This document shows, one piece after another, positions 1 to 5,797 of a DNA stretch of 6,631 nt (positions within the stretch are counted from its first letter, which is position 1; every line of letters begins with the position of its first letter). Source of the DNA: Oceanospirillaceae bacterium UBA7410 (lineage in GTDB: Bacteria; Pseudomonadota; Gammaproteobacteria; Pseudomonadales; Balneatricaceae); NCBI GenBank assembly GCA_002470565.1, contig DKMQ01000055.1:1-6631 (forward strand), read 5' to 3'. The notes below the pieces were generated by a model. It saw only the letters and a program-made list of their open reading frames with translations, was not told the origin of the DNA and searched no databases. Made by a program: the position numbers and the translations under genes.

Positions 1-15
1 AAATGGAGGGAGACA

Positions 16-1329
16 ATGACTCCTGAAGAAATGCAGGCAGCAATAGAGGCGTTGCAAGGTTTGAGCAACACTAACCTTGAAATATTTTATTATTGGTGTA
101 CCGCCATTATGATTCTAATTCACGCAGGCTTTCTCATGTATGAGATGGGCGCCTCACGTGTTAAGCATTCCTTGGCTTCGGGTACCAAAAACATTCTCGC
201 ATTCGCGTTTATGATTCCCACTTTTTATATGTTCGGTTGGTTAATCTACTTATCCATGTGGCAAGGCTTTACCTACGACCCAGTATGGGGTGAATTTGGG
301 TTACCTATGTCAGCCATTATGGGACCTAATATGGCAGACCAAGCCACAGGTGTATTTTGGGGTGCGTTCACTTTGTTTGCTTGTACTACAGCATCCATTT
401 TGTCTGGCGCAGTCATAGAGCGTATTCGTATGGCATCTTTTGTTGTGCTAGCGGTGATTCTAGGCTCTGTTGTATGGAACTTAGCAGCATCTTGGGGCTG
501 GCACCCAGCGGGTTGGTTGGTCACTGAGTTTGGTTATCACGATGCTGTAGCTTCTGGTGTGGTGCATACTATCTCAGGCTTCTTTGCTTTAGGTGTGTTG
601 ATCAACCTTGGCCCACGTATTGGTAAGTTCAATACCGACGGCAGTGCTAACGTAATCCGTGGACATAGCTTACCAATGACCATCACAGGTTTGATGCTCA
701 TTGTTGTAGGTTTCTTCGGTTTCATCGGCGCATGTGTACTATATAACTATGGTACTAATGGTGGTTGGGTAAACATATACGGTGGCCCAACAACACTTTC
801 TGCATACCTGTTTAACACCCTTATGGCTGTTGCTGGCGGTATTATTGGTTGTTACGCCTGCACTCGTGATCCATTTTGGATGATGTCTGGCGCTTTGTGT
901 GGTGTGATTTCAGCCGCTGCCGGCCTTGATTTGTGGTATCCACCTTTGGCATTTGCAATCGCCTTCGCTGGTGGTTTCTTAGGCCCTTGGGCTGCTAAGC
1001 AAATCGAAAAAATGGGCATCGATGATGCGGTTGGTGCTGTAGCTGTGCACGGTGTGTGTGGCGTTTGGGGCTTGTTAGCTGTGGGTATCTTCCTAGGTGG
1101 CTACCCCGGATTTAGCTCTTGGGATGGCTTTGAAGTTCCACCAATTAACATGACAGGTCAGGTTGTAGGCGCAGCAGTAATGATTGCTACTGGTTTCATT
1201 CCTGGTTATGTGTTGTCTTGGATTTTCAACAAGTTGGGCATCTTGCGCGCTGGTGACGGCGTGCAACGTGACGGTATGGATAACGAGCTTGAAGGCATTG
1301 CTTATCCAGAAGAAATTCGCTCACGCTAA
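16..1329 (+). CDS. Amt/Mep/Rh-family ammonium (or methylated amine) transporter, atypical
   Basis: This 437-residue inner-membrane protein conducts ammonium or a small amine. Eleven hydrophobic segments are visible (about 23-45, 58-80, 110-132, 138-160, 180-200, 218-242, 261-281, 288-305, 308-326, 338-361, 382-405), the Amt fold. The family marks are present: GAVIERIR (131-138), D176 eight residues before pore histidine H184 (GVVH), the LGPRIGKF loop (198-205), and second pore histidine H345 in AVHGVCGVWG. The ATG has GGAGG at 5-9, six bases upstream. Aligned by eye to E. coli AmtB, the first gate Phe107 falls on A117, Ser219 on C240 and Asn216 on I237, and the Trp148 region reads WGWHPAG. 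The short C-terminal tail (408-437) lacks the usual EHGE-like motif involved in PII binding. No glnK is visible; a membrane miniprotein gene follows. Family assignment is secure; substrate is open, and tmm nearby suggests methylated amines. Confidence 0.93.
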   Translation: MTPEEMQAAIEALQGLSNTNLEIFYYWCTAIMILIHAGFLMYEMGASRVKHSLASGTKNILAFAFMIPTFYMFGWLIYLSMWQGFTYDPVWGEFGLPMSAIMGPNMADQATGVFWGAFTLFACTTASILSGAVIERIRMASFVVLAVILGSVVWNLAASWGWHPAGWLVTEFGYHDAVASGVVHTISGFFALGVLINLGPRIGKFNTDGSANVIRGHSLPMTITGLMLIVVGFFGFIGACVLYNYGTNGGWVNIYGGPTTLSAYLFNTLMAVAGGIIGCYACTRDPFWMMSGALCGVISAAAGLDLWYPPLAFAIAFAGGFLGPWAAKQIEKMGIDDAVGAVAVHGVCGVWGLLAVGIFLGGYPGFSSWDGFEVPPINMTGQVVGAAVMIATGFIPGYVLSWIFNKLGILRAGDGVQRDGMDNELEGIAYPEEIRSR

Positions 1330-1336
1330 CTTGAAT

Positions 1337-1370
1337 GCACAGGCTAAGCCTATCTAGGTTTAGCCTGTGC
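1337..1370 (+). other. Intercistronic hairpin between transporter and miniprotein genes
   Basis: The arms GCACAGGCTAAGCC (1337-1350) and GGTTTAGCCTGTGC (1357-1370) pair over 14 bp with a single G-U, around the loop TATCTA. It begins 7 bases after the transporter stop and ends 12 bases before the Shine-Dalgarno of the next gene. No T-run follows (CCATTAAGAA), so it is unlikely to be a classical terminator. A 3'-end stabilising or processing stem, or a partial attenuator setting the ratio of the two products, fits better. Confidence 0.8.
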
Positions 1371-1395
1371 CCATTAAGAATAAGAGGATTTATAT

Positions 1396-1566
1396 ATGTT
1401 TAATTCATCACCAATCACTAGTTGGGAAGGCGCAGAAGCCATCTTCACTTATGCTGACAGCCCTTTAGGTATGGCAGTGTGCTTTTGGATCATGACAGCA
1501 ATGCTTATCGTGCCACTAGCAGTGTCTTACAAGGCAGAAGAAAAAGCTGAAATTGATCATCAGTAA
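1396..1566 (+). CDS. Single-span membrane miniprotein downstream of Amt transporter
   Basis: This 56-residue ORF starts at ATG 1396 with AGAGGA (1383-1388) seven bases upstream, a good ribosome site, and ends at TAA 1564-1566. Residues 1-22 are polar and acidic (E11, E14, D21, no Lys or Arg). Residues 24-44 form one hydrophobic helix containing C29, F30, W31 and P40. The tail (45-56) carries K46 and K50 among acidic residues, favouring a periplasmic N-terminus and cytoplasmic C-terminus. I do not recognise the family. It lies 66 bp behind the Amt gene on the same strand, with a terminator directly after it, so the two probably share one mRNA. Tiny one-helix subunits are known beside other transporters (KdpF, MetS with MetP, the DUF4212 subunit of some solute symporters), so an accessory or regulatory subunit is a reasonable inference. 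Coding status rests on ribosome site, composition and context. Confidence 0.8.
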   Translation: MFNSSPITSWEGAEAIFTYADSPLGMAVCFWIMTAMLIVPLAVSYKAEEKAEIDHQ

Positions 1567-1608
1567 GTAATGCTCATCATATAGGTTTGAAATTTAGACC
1601 TAAAAAAA

Positions 1609-1622
1609 CCGCCCTTGGGCGG
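1609..1622. terminator. Bidirectional Rho-independent terminator
   Basis: The stem CCGCCC (1609-1614) and GGGCGG (1617-1622) is flanked by seven A (1602-1608) and seven T (1623-1629), so it works on both strands. It ends the transporter-miniprotein transcript on plus and the mdh transcript on minus, whose stop lies at 1644. A weaker preceding stem (1582-1590 with 1594-1602, nine pairs including two G-U) overlaps its A-tract. Confidence 0.93.
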
Positions 1623-1643
1623 TTTTTTTGTTTTAGCTAAAGG

Positions 1644-2621
1644 CTAAACTAAATGCGCAATAGCATCGCGTTCTTCTTCTAGCTCTTGGCGTGTCTTATC
1701 AATGTAAGCTTGGCTAGCTGCATCAATAGATAGGCCTTGAACAATGCTGTACTGACCATTTTGACAAGTCACAGGAAAAGAGAACATCAAATCCTTAGGG
1801 ATGCCATAGCTCCCATCACTTGGAATGCCCATGCTAGTCCAGTCGCCATCTGGTGTGCCAGCAGCCCATATACGCATGTGATCAATGGCAGCGTTGGCCG
1901 CAGAGGCCGCAGAAGAGGCGCCACGGGCTTTAATGATAGATGCGCCACGTTGTGCGATCACAGGGATAAAGGCTGTGTCGATCCAATTTTGGTCTACTAG
2001 GTCCGTTGCTGCTTGGCCCTTCACTGTAGCATTGGTTACATCGGCATACATAGTCGCTGAGTGGTTGCCCCAAATACATAGGTTTTTCACGTCACTTACG
2101 CCAGCATCAGTTTGGTTGGCAAGTTGCGTCAATGCACGGTTATGGTCTAAACGAGTCATGGCTGTAAACTGCAATGGGTTTAGATCTGGAGCACTTTTCA
2201 TAGCGATATAAGCATTGGTGTTGGCAGGGTTGCCCACCACAAGTACTTTAACGTCACGATTAGCGTTGTCATTGATCGCCTTACCTTGGGCAGTGAAGAT
2301 ATTGGCATTGGCTTCTAGCAAATCTTTACGCTCCATGCCTGGTCCACGTGGACGAGCTCCAACAAGTAAGCAATAGTGAGCATCATCAAAGGCCACTGCA
2401 GCATCGTCTGTAGGAGTGATAGAGTTAACTAGCGGGAATGCACAATCTTCAATTTCCATCACTACGCCGTTTAAAGCGCCAAGAGCTGGGGTGATTTCCA
2501 ATAACTTTAGGTTGATTGGCTGATCGCTACCTAGCATTTCGCCTTTAGCGATACGAAAGATAAGGGAATAAGAAATCTGGCCGGCGGCACCGGTGATAAC
2601 AACGTTAACTGGGCTCTTCAT
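1644..2621 (-). CDS. mdh: Malate dehydrogenase, cytosolic-like type (about 325 aa)
   Basis: This cytoplasmic NAD-dependent enzyme interconverts malate and oxaloacetate in the TCA cycle. The 325 residues match the cytosolic-like malate dehydrogenase type found in many bacteria, not the shorter E. coli form. Visible are the Rossmann loop GAAGQI (11-16), acidic E42 after strand 2 (NAD ribose), the mobile substrate loop [15 protein letters not shown] with R92 and R98, VGNPANTNA (129-137), and the catalytic pair D159 (TRLDHNRA, also R162) and H187 (IWGNHS). These sit one residue off cytosolic MDH numbering (R91, R97, D158, R161, H186). The ATG at 2621-2619 is chosen because GGAG (minus strand, 2631-2628) lies six bases upstream; a TTG four codons further out overlaps that site and is unlikely. 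It ends facing the shared terminator and is divergent from the FAH-family gene. Confidence 0.96.
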   Translation of the reverse strand: MKSPVNVVITGAAGQISYSLIFRIAKGEMLGSDQPINLKLLEITPALGALNGVVMEIEDCAFPLVNSITPTDDAAVAFDDAHYCLLVGARPRGPGMERKDLLEANANIFTAQGKAINDNANRDVKVLVVGNPANTNAYIAMKSAPDLNPLQFTAMTRLDHNRALTQLANQTDAGVSDVKNLCIWGNHSATMYADVTNATVKGQAATDLVDQNWIDTAFIPVIAQRGASIIKARGASSAASAANAAIDHMRIWAAGTPDGDWTSMGIPSDGSYGIPKDLMFSFPVTCQNGQYSIVQGLSIDAASQAYIDKTRQELEEERDAIAHLV

Positions 2622-2640
2622 TAAATACTCCAAAGCATGG

Positions 2641-2676
2641 ACCTTTTGATAGACTGTGTAGTTACAGGCAAAAGGT
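2641..2676 (-). promoter_or_regulatory. Leader hairpin in the mdh 5' untranslated region
   Basis: The arms ACCTTTTG (2641-2648) and CAAAAGGT (2669-2676) are perfect 8-bp complements. Inside them CTGT (2654-2657) pairs with ACAG (2664-2667) around a six-base loop, giving a two-part stem with an asymmetric internal loop. In the mdh transcript it lies nine bases before the Shine-Dalgarno. It could stabilise the message or modulate initiation; no known riboswitch class is recognisable. Confidence 0.5.
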
Positions 2677-2731
2677 ATTAATATAGACCCACATGTCGCA
2701 TTGCTGCGCCTTAGGCCATAAATGAAGCGAT

Positions 2732-2737
2732 ATTATA
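2732..2737 (-). promoter_or_regulatory. Possible mdh promoter -10 box
   Basis: The minus strand reads a perfect TATAAT here. The hexamer 17 bases upstream (TACATA) matches the -35 consensus at only three positions, so this is a -10 match with a poor -35. Initiation would give an mdh leader of about 100 bases containing the hairpin at 2641-2676. Confidence 0.35.
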
Positions 2738-2809
2738 CCTAACATTGCACCACTTATGTATGCGACAAAGGCCTATTTAGCTTATACAGATTATTCAGGG
2801 GGTATTTAA

Positions 2810-3706
2810 ATGCATTTTGTTACACTTAAAAACGGTAGTTTAGGTGCGGTTGTTGAGAATCAATTAGTAGATCTTGAAGCTGCAAGTATCGCTCTAGACA
2901 TAAGACTCCCATGTGCAAATATGTGGGGGTTGCTAGACGGCTCACCTCAACTGCGCAGCGATATTGAAGCCATAGCCATGCAGGCGTATGAGCAACACAT
3001 TGCCTGTGTTAACTATTCCTCACAGCTTGTAGGTTCGCCTCTGCCGTACTTGCGCCGAAATGTATTTTGCATTGGTAAAAATTACGCCGACCATGCAGCA
3101 GAAATTGCAGACAAAATGGGCATTAGTGCAGACCTGCCAAAATACCCCATCGTTTTTACTAAAGCCACCAACACGCTTATTGGCCCACTAGACACCATCC
3201 CTTTGCACGCTGGAATCACCCGAAAAATAGACTATGAGGCAGAGCTGGCCTTGGTGGTAGGTAAAGCGGGGGTAAACATTACCAAGGCAGATGCGTGGAG
3301 TCACATATTTGGCTTTAGTTGTTATAACGATGTGTCAGCTAGAGATTTGCAAAAGCGCCATAGTCAATGGCATCTTGGTAAGTCTTTAGATGGTTTTGGC
3401 CCCATGGGGCCTGCGATTACGCCCACCTATGGTAAGCCTATAAGTGGCAATACACGTGTGACTTGCCATGTGAATGGCCAGCCAAGGCAAGATGCGGCAT
3501 TAGCTCAGATGATATTTGATATCCCCACTATCATTGAAACACTATCAAAGGGCATTACCTTACAGGTGGGTGACGTGATTGCCACAGGCACCCCTGCAGG
3601 GGTAGGCATGGGTTTTGATCCCATGCGTTTATTAGCACCTGGTGACAAGATAGAAGTGGCCATTGATGGCACACTCCCTCTTATCAATCAGATGGCTTTA
3701 GCATAG
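2810..3706 (+). CDS. Fumarylacetoacetate hydrolase (FAH) family protein
   Basis: This 298-residue cytoplasmic enzyme belongs to the superfamily of metal-dependent hydrolases, decarboxylases and hydratases acting on 2-oxo or 1,3-dicarbonyl acids. The N-terminal part (1-80) is the small variable domain. The catalytic domain begins near FCIGKNYADHAAE (86-98). Metal ligands are E143 and E145 (DYEAELALVVG) and D174 (CYNDVSARDLQ). Also typical are KSLDGFGPMGP (191-201) and the GDVIATGTPAGVG stretch (254-266). ATG 2810 has AGGGGG at 2797-2802. Family members include acylpyruvases, oxaloacetate decarboxylase (FAHD1-like) and 2-hydroxyhepta-diene-dioate isomerases, and these motifs do not separate them. 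It stands alone on its strand, divergent from mdh and convergent with tmm, so context gives little help. An oxaloacetate or acylpyruvate activity beside mdh is possible but unproven. Confidence 0.92.
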   Translation: MHFVTLKNGSLGAVVENQLVDLEAASIALDIRLPCANMWGLLDGSPQLRSDIEAIAMQAYEQHIACVNYSSQLVGSPLPYLRRNVFCIGKNYADHAAEIADKMGISADLPKYPIVFTKATNTLIGPLDTIPLHAGITRKIDYEAELALVVGKAGVNITKADAWSHIFGFSCYNDVSARDLQKRHSQWHLGKSLDGFGPMGPAITPTYGKPISGNTRVTCHVNGQPRQDAALAQMIFDIPTIIETLSKGITLQVGDVIATGTPAGVGMGFDPMRLLAPGDKIEVAIDGTLPLINQMALA

Positions 3707-3725
3707 GATGAAACTATTGTTTACC

Positions 3726-5084
3726 TTAGCCTTTACCCTTGCTTTTATTTAGGTAACATTCTAATGAATCATCCAGCGCTTCATGCCAAGGGGTGTGGTG
3801 CGCAGGGGCGACCTTGCCTGTAAGTGCAGACTTATAGCCGTGATTACGAAAGGTCATAATGCCAAGCTTTTTATGCTTTTTCCATTGATAAAAGGCTTGG
3901 TTACAGTCTTCTAAATCGATAGCTGGGTAGTCAGTTTTTGCCATTAGCTCCATGGTATAGCGCCCTTGGTAAGCAATGGCTTCGTAGTCATCAGCAATAG
4001 CGTCCTCTTGTGCTCGCCAATTATCAATGTCTATTTGCATTTCTGGCTGTGTGGGCAATGCCACACGCCCCATAATCACATCTCTTGCATACCAAGCTTG
4101 GGCATCAAACATGTTAAAGGTGTACCACTGATCCTGCATACCAAGGTAAAGCAGCTTGGGGTTATGCTGCCATACAACACCGTTGTAGAGGTCTACCGGG
4201 TAAAGACGGTTGTTGGTTTTGAGCTTGAGTGATTCTTCCATAAATGGAAAATGATGAATATAGCCCGTGCATAAAATAATGGCATCGATTTTCTTGTGTG
4301 TACCGTCAATAAAATAGGCTGTGTTTTCATCCACACGCTCCAACGCTGGCACTTCCTGCCAATTGTCTGGCCAGTCGTAGCCCATAGGAGCCGTGCGATG
4401 CGCAACAGTAATAGTCTTTGCGCCATATTTCCAACACTGAGACCCAATGTCTTCAGCTGAGTAAGAGGTGCCTAAAATGAGCACATCTTTGTCTTTAAAT
4501 TCTAGCGCATCACGAAAGTCATGGGCATGCATAATGCGGCCACCAAAGTGATTGAAACCTGGGTATTCAGGCACGTTAGGGGTGGAAAAATGCCCACTAG
4601 ACACAATCACATAATCAAACTCTTCTTGATACTCTTTGTTGTTGGGTAAGTCTTGCGCTGTGACTGTGAAGGTGTCGCTAGCATCATTGAAAGACACATT
4701 ACGAATTACGTTAGAAAATCGAATGTATTTGCGCACATCAGCTTTTTTAACTCTACCTTCAATATAATCAAACAAAACAGCGCGTGGAGGAAATGAGGCT
4801 ATTTCACGCCCAAAGTGCTCATCAAAAGAGTAGTCTGCAAACTCCAAGCCTTCTTTGGGGCCGTTCGACCAAAGGTAGCGGTACATGCTGCCGTGAACAG
4901 GTTCACCATATTGATCTACCCCTGTTCGCCAAGTGTAATTCCACAAACCACCCCAGTTGTCTTGCTTTTCAAAGCACACTATTTCTGGAATATCTGCCCC
5001 CTTTTCTTGGGCTGATTGAAAAGCTCGTAATTGGGCTAGGCCGCTTGGTCCAGCACCAATAATAGCAACACGTTTTTTACTCAT
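3726..5084 (-). CDS. tmm: Trimethylamine monooxygenase (bacterial flavin-containing monooxygenase)
   Basis: This FAD- and NADPH-dependent cytoplasmic enzyme oxidises trimethylamine to trimethylamine N-oxide, the entry step of marine methylated-amine use; the family also accepts other nucleophilic amines and indole. The 452 residues show the FAD loop GAGPSG (10-15), the FMO signature F180-x-G-x3-H186-x3-F190, the NADPH loop [10 protein letters not shown] (205-214) and an LCTGY box (271-275). Blocks such as WRTG (52-55), [12 protein letters not shown] (67-78), [10 protein letters not shown] (230-239) and MGMQ-like GMQDQWY (315-321) follow the Methylophaga enzyme closely from memory. All core motifs are intact. 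ATG 5084-5082 is preferred because GAGGT lies five bases upstream; a TTG at 5114 and ATG at 5096 would add residues before the glycine loop. It lies 107 bp behind the response regulator on the same strand, suggesting linked control. The Lys-rich C-terminal end (KSKGKG) differs from relatives. Confidence 0.93.
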   Translation of the reverse strand: MSKKRVAIIGAGPSGLAQLRAFQSAQEKGADIPEIVCFEKQDNWGGLWNYTWRTGVDQYGEPVHGSMYRYLWSNGPKEGLEFADYSFDEHFGREIASFPPRAVLFDYIEGRVKKADVRKYIRFSNVIRNVSFNDASDTFTVTAQDLPNNKEYQEEFDYVIVSSGHFSTPNVPEYPGFNHFGGRIMHAHDFRDALEFKDKDVLILGTSYSAEDIGSQCWKYGAKTITVAHRTAPMGYDWPDNWQEVPALERVDENTAYFIDGTHKKIDAIILCTGYIHHFPFMEESLKLKTNNRLYPVDLYNGVVWQHNPKLLYLGMQDQWYTFNMFDAQAWYARDVIMGRVALPTQPEMQIDIDNWRAQEDAIADDYEAIAYQGRYTMELMAKTDYPAIDLEDCNQAFYQWKKHKKLGIMTFRNHGYKSALTGKVAPAHHTPWHEALDDSLECYLNKSKGKG

Positions 5085-5191
5085 GACATACCTCATTATT
5101 TTTATTCTATTCAATAAAAATAGCCTAGACTAAAAAAACCATTATTAACACTGTGGAAAACCCGTAGATAATAGGCAATCGTCAAGGCAGA
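5085..5191 (-). promoter_or_regulatory. tmm leader and candidate operator region
   Basis: This 107-bp AT-rich gap between response regulator and tmm has no strong terminator, only a T7 tract (minus strand) after a poor stem, so readthrough from the regulator genes is plausible. A near-palindrome TAGCCTAGACTA (5121-5132, plus strand, 10 of 12 positions symmetric) lies 37 bp before the tmm ATG. On the minus strand TAGAAT (-10-like, five of six) follows TAGTCT at 17 bp, a weak promoter match. I see no sigma-54 -24/-12 site. Confidence 0.4.
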
Positions 5192-5797
5192 CTAGCTATT
5201 ACTGAGCCTTATATAGCGTTTAACAAGCTGTGGTAGAGAGTCCACTTCAAGTTTACGCATTAAGCTAGCACGATGTACCTCAACAGTCCTTTGGCTAATG
5301 CCAAGTTGGCAGGCAATGACTTTGTTGGCAAGGCCGTCTACTACCAAAGCGCAAACTTGGAGCTCTCTGTTTGTGAGGCTATTAAGCTGGGCTTGGTGCT
5401 TAAGCTTGAGCAAATGGTTTTGAGTGTTAGCTTGGTCTATGGTGAAGGCTTCTTTTACTTTAAGTAATAGCTGTTGTTCATGTACAGGTTTACGAAAATA
5501 ATCCAGTGCCCCATTACGCATGGCTTCTACCGCCATAGGTACGGTGCCATGGCCAGTAATAAAAATGAGTGGGAGTTTGCAGCCCATCTGGTTAAGCTGA
5601 GCCTGCAGCTCTAGCCCGTCCATGCCGGGCATACGGATGTCAGCAATAATACAGCCATGTAATGTATGACTGACCTGTTGTATAAAATGTACAGCGTCTT
5701 CAAAACATACAGTGTTATAACCATTGCATTCCAACCATAAGCTTATTGCATCTCGCACGGATGGGTCATCATCCACTATGAAGACAGTTTGGCTCAT
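5192..5797 (-). CDS. FixJ/NarL-type two-component response regulator
   Basis: This 201-residue cytoplasmic DNA-binding regulator is switched by phosphorylation. The receiver domain (about 4-118) has the acidic cluster D9-D10-D11, phosphoacceptor D53 (ADIRMPGMDG), T81 (FITGHG) and K103 (FRKPV). A linker (119-138) leads to a LuxR-type helix-turn-helix (about 140-197) with LTNRELQV and the recognition-helix region GISQRTVEVHRASLMRKL. Every phosphorylation residue is present, so it should be functional. ATG 5797 has AGGAGA upstream inside the end of the kinase gene, and its ATGA overlaps the kinase stop, indicating translational coupling. The closest known architecture is the FixJ/TtrR/DctR group. 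The next gene on the strand is tmm, its most obvious local target, although this is inference. A distant role cannot be excluded. Confidence 0.93.
   Translation of the reverse strand: MSQTVFIVDDDPSVRDAISLWLECNGYNTVCFEDAVHFIQQVSHTLHGCIIADIRMPGMDGLELQAQLNQMGCKLPLIFITGHGTVPMAVEAMRNGALDYFRKPVHEQQLLLKVKEAFTIDQANTQNHLLKLKHQAQLNSLTNRELQVCALVVDGLANKVIACQLGISQRTVEVHRASLMRKLEVDSLPQLVKRYIRLSNS

Larger units (their letters stand above)
2622..2809. promoter_or_regulatory. Divergent control region between mdh and FAH-family gene
   Basis: This 188-bp AT-rich gap must hold the start signals for two diverging genes. It contains the mdh leader hairpin, the minus-strand TATAAT, and a spaced inverted repeat TGTCGCAT (2694-2701) and ATGCGACA (2760-2767). 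On the plus strand the FAH-family gene has AGGGGG (2797-2802) seven bases before its ATG. TATACA at 2783-2788 is a weak -10 candidate for it, without a convincing -35. Confidence 0.6.

Noticed and set aside
273..725. Minus-strand ORFs of 83 and 62 codons under the transporter
   Set aside because: They are antisense to conserved transporter helices, with no homology I recognise and no independent signals.
1737..2211. Plus-strand ORFs of 87 and 108 codons
   Set aside because: They lie wholly antisense to a well-conserved malate dehydrogenase, overlap each other, and lack family motifs and convincing ribosome sites.
2622..2633. TTG start giving mdh four extra residues
   Set aside because: The TTG overlaps the GGAG site that correctly spaces the ATG at 2621, and homologues begin just before the Rossmann strand.
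4193..4447. 84-codon minus-strand ORF in a second frame
   Set aside because: It overlaps tmm in another frame on the same strand; tmm motifs continue unbroken through it, so it is a shadow and not a frameshift.
5085..5114. Longer tmm start from TTG 5114 or ATG 5096
   Set aside because: GAGGT is well placed for ATG 5084, and relatives begin a few residues before the FAD glycine loop.
5085..5191. Sigma-54 promoter before tmm
   Set aside because: No GG and GC pair at -24/-12 spacing with flanking consensus was found; TTGACG near 5180 has no -10 box at 16-18 bases.
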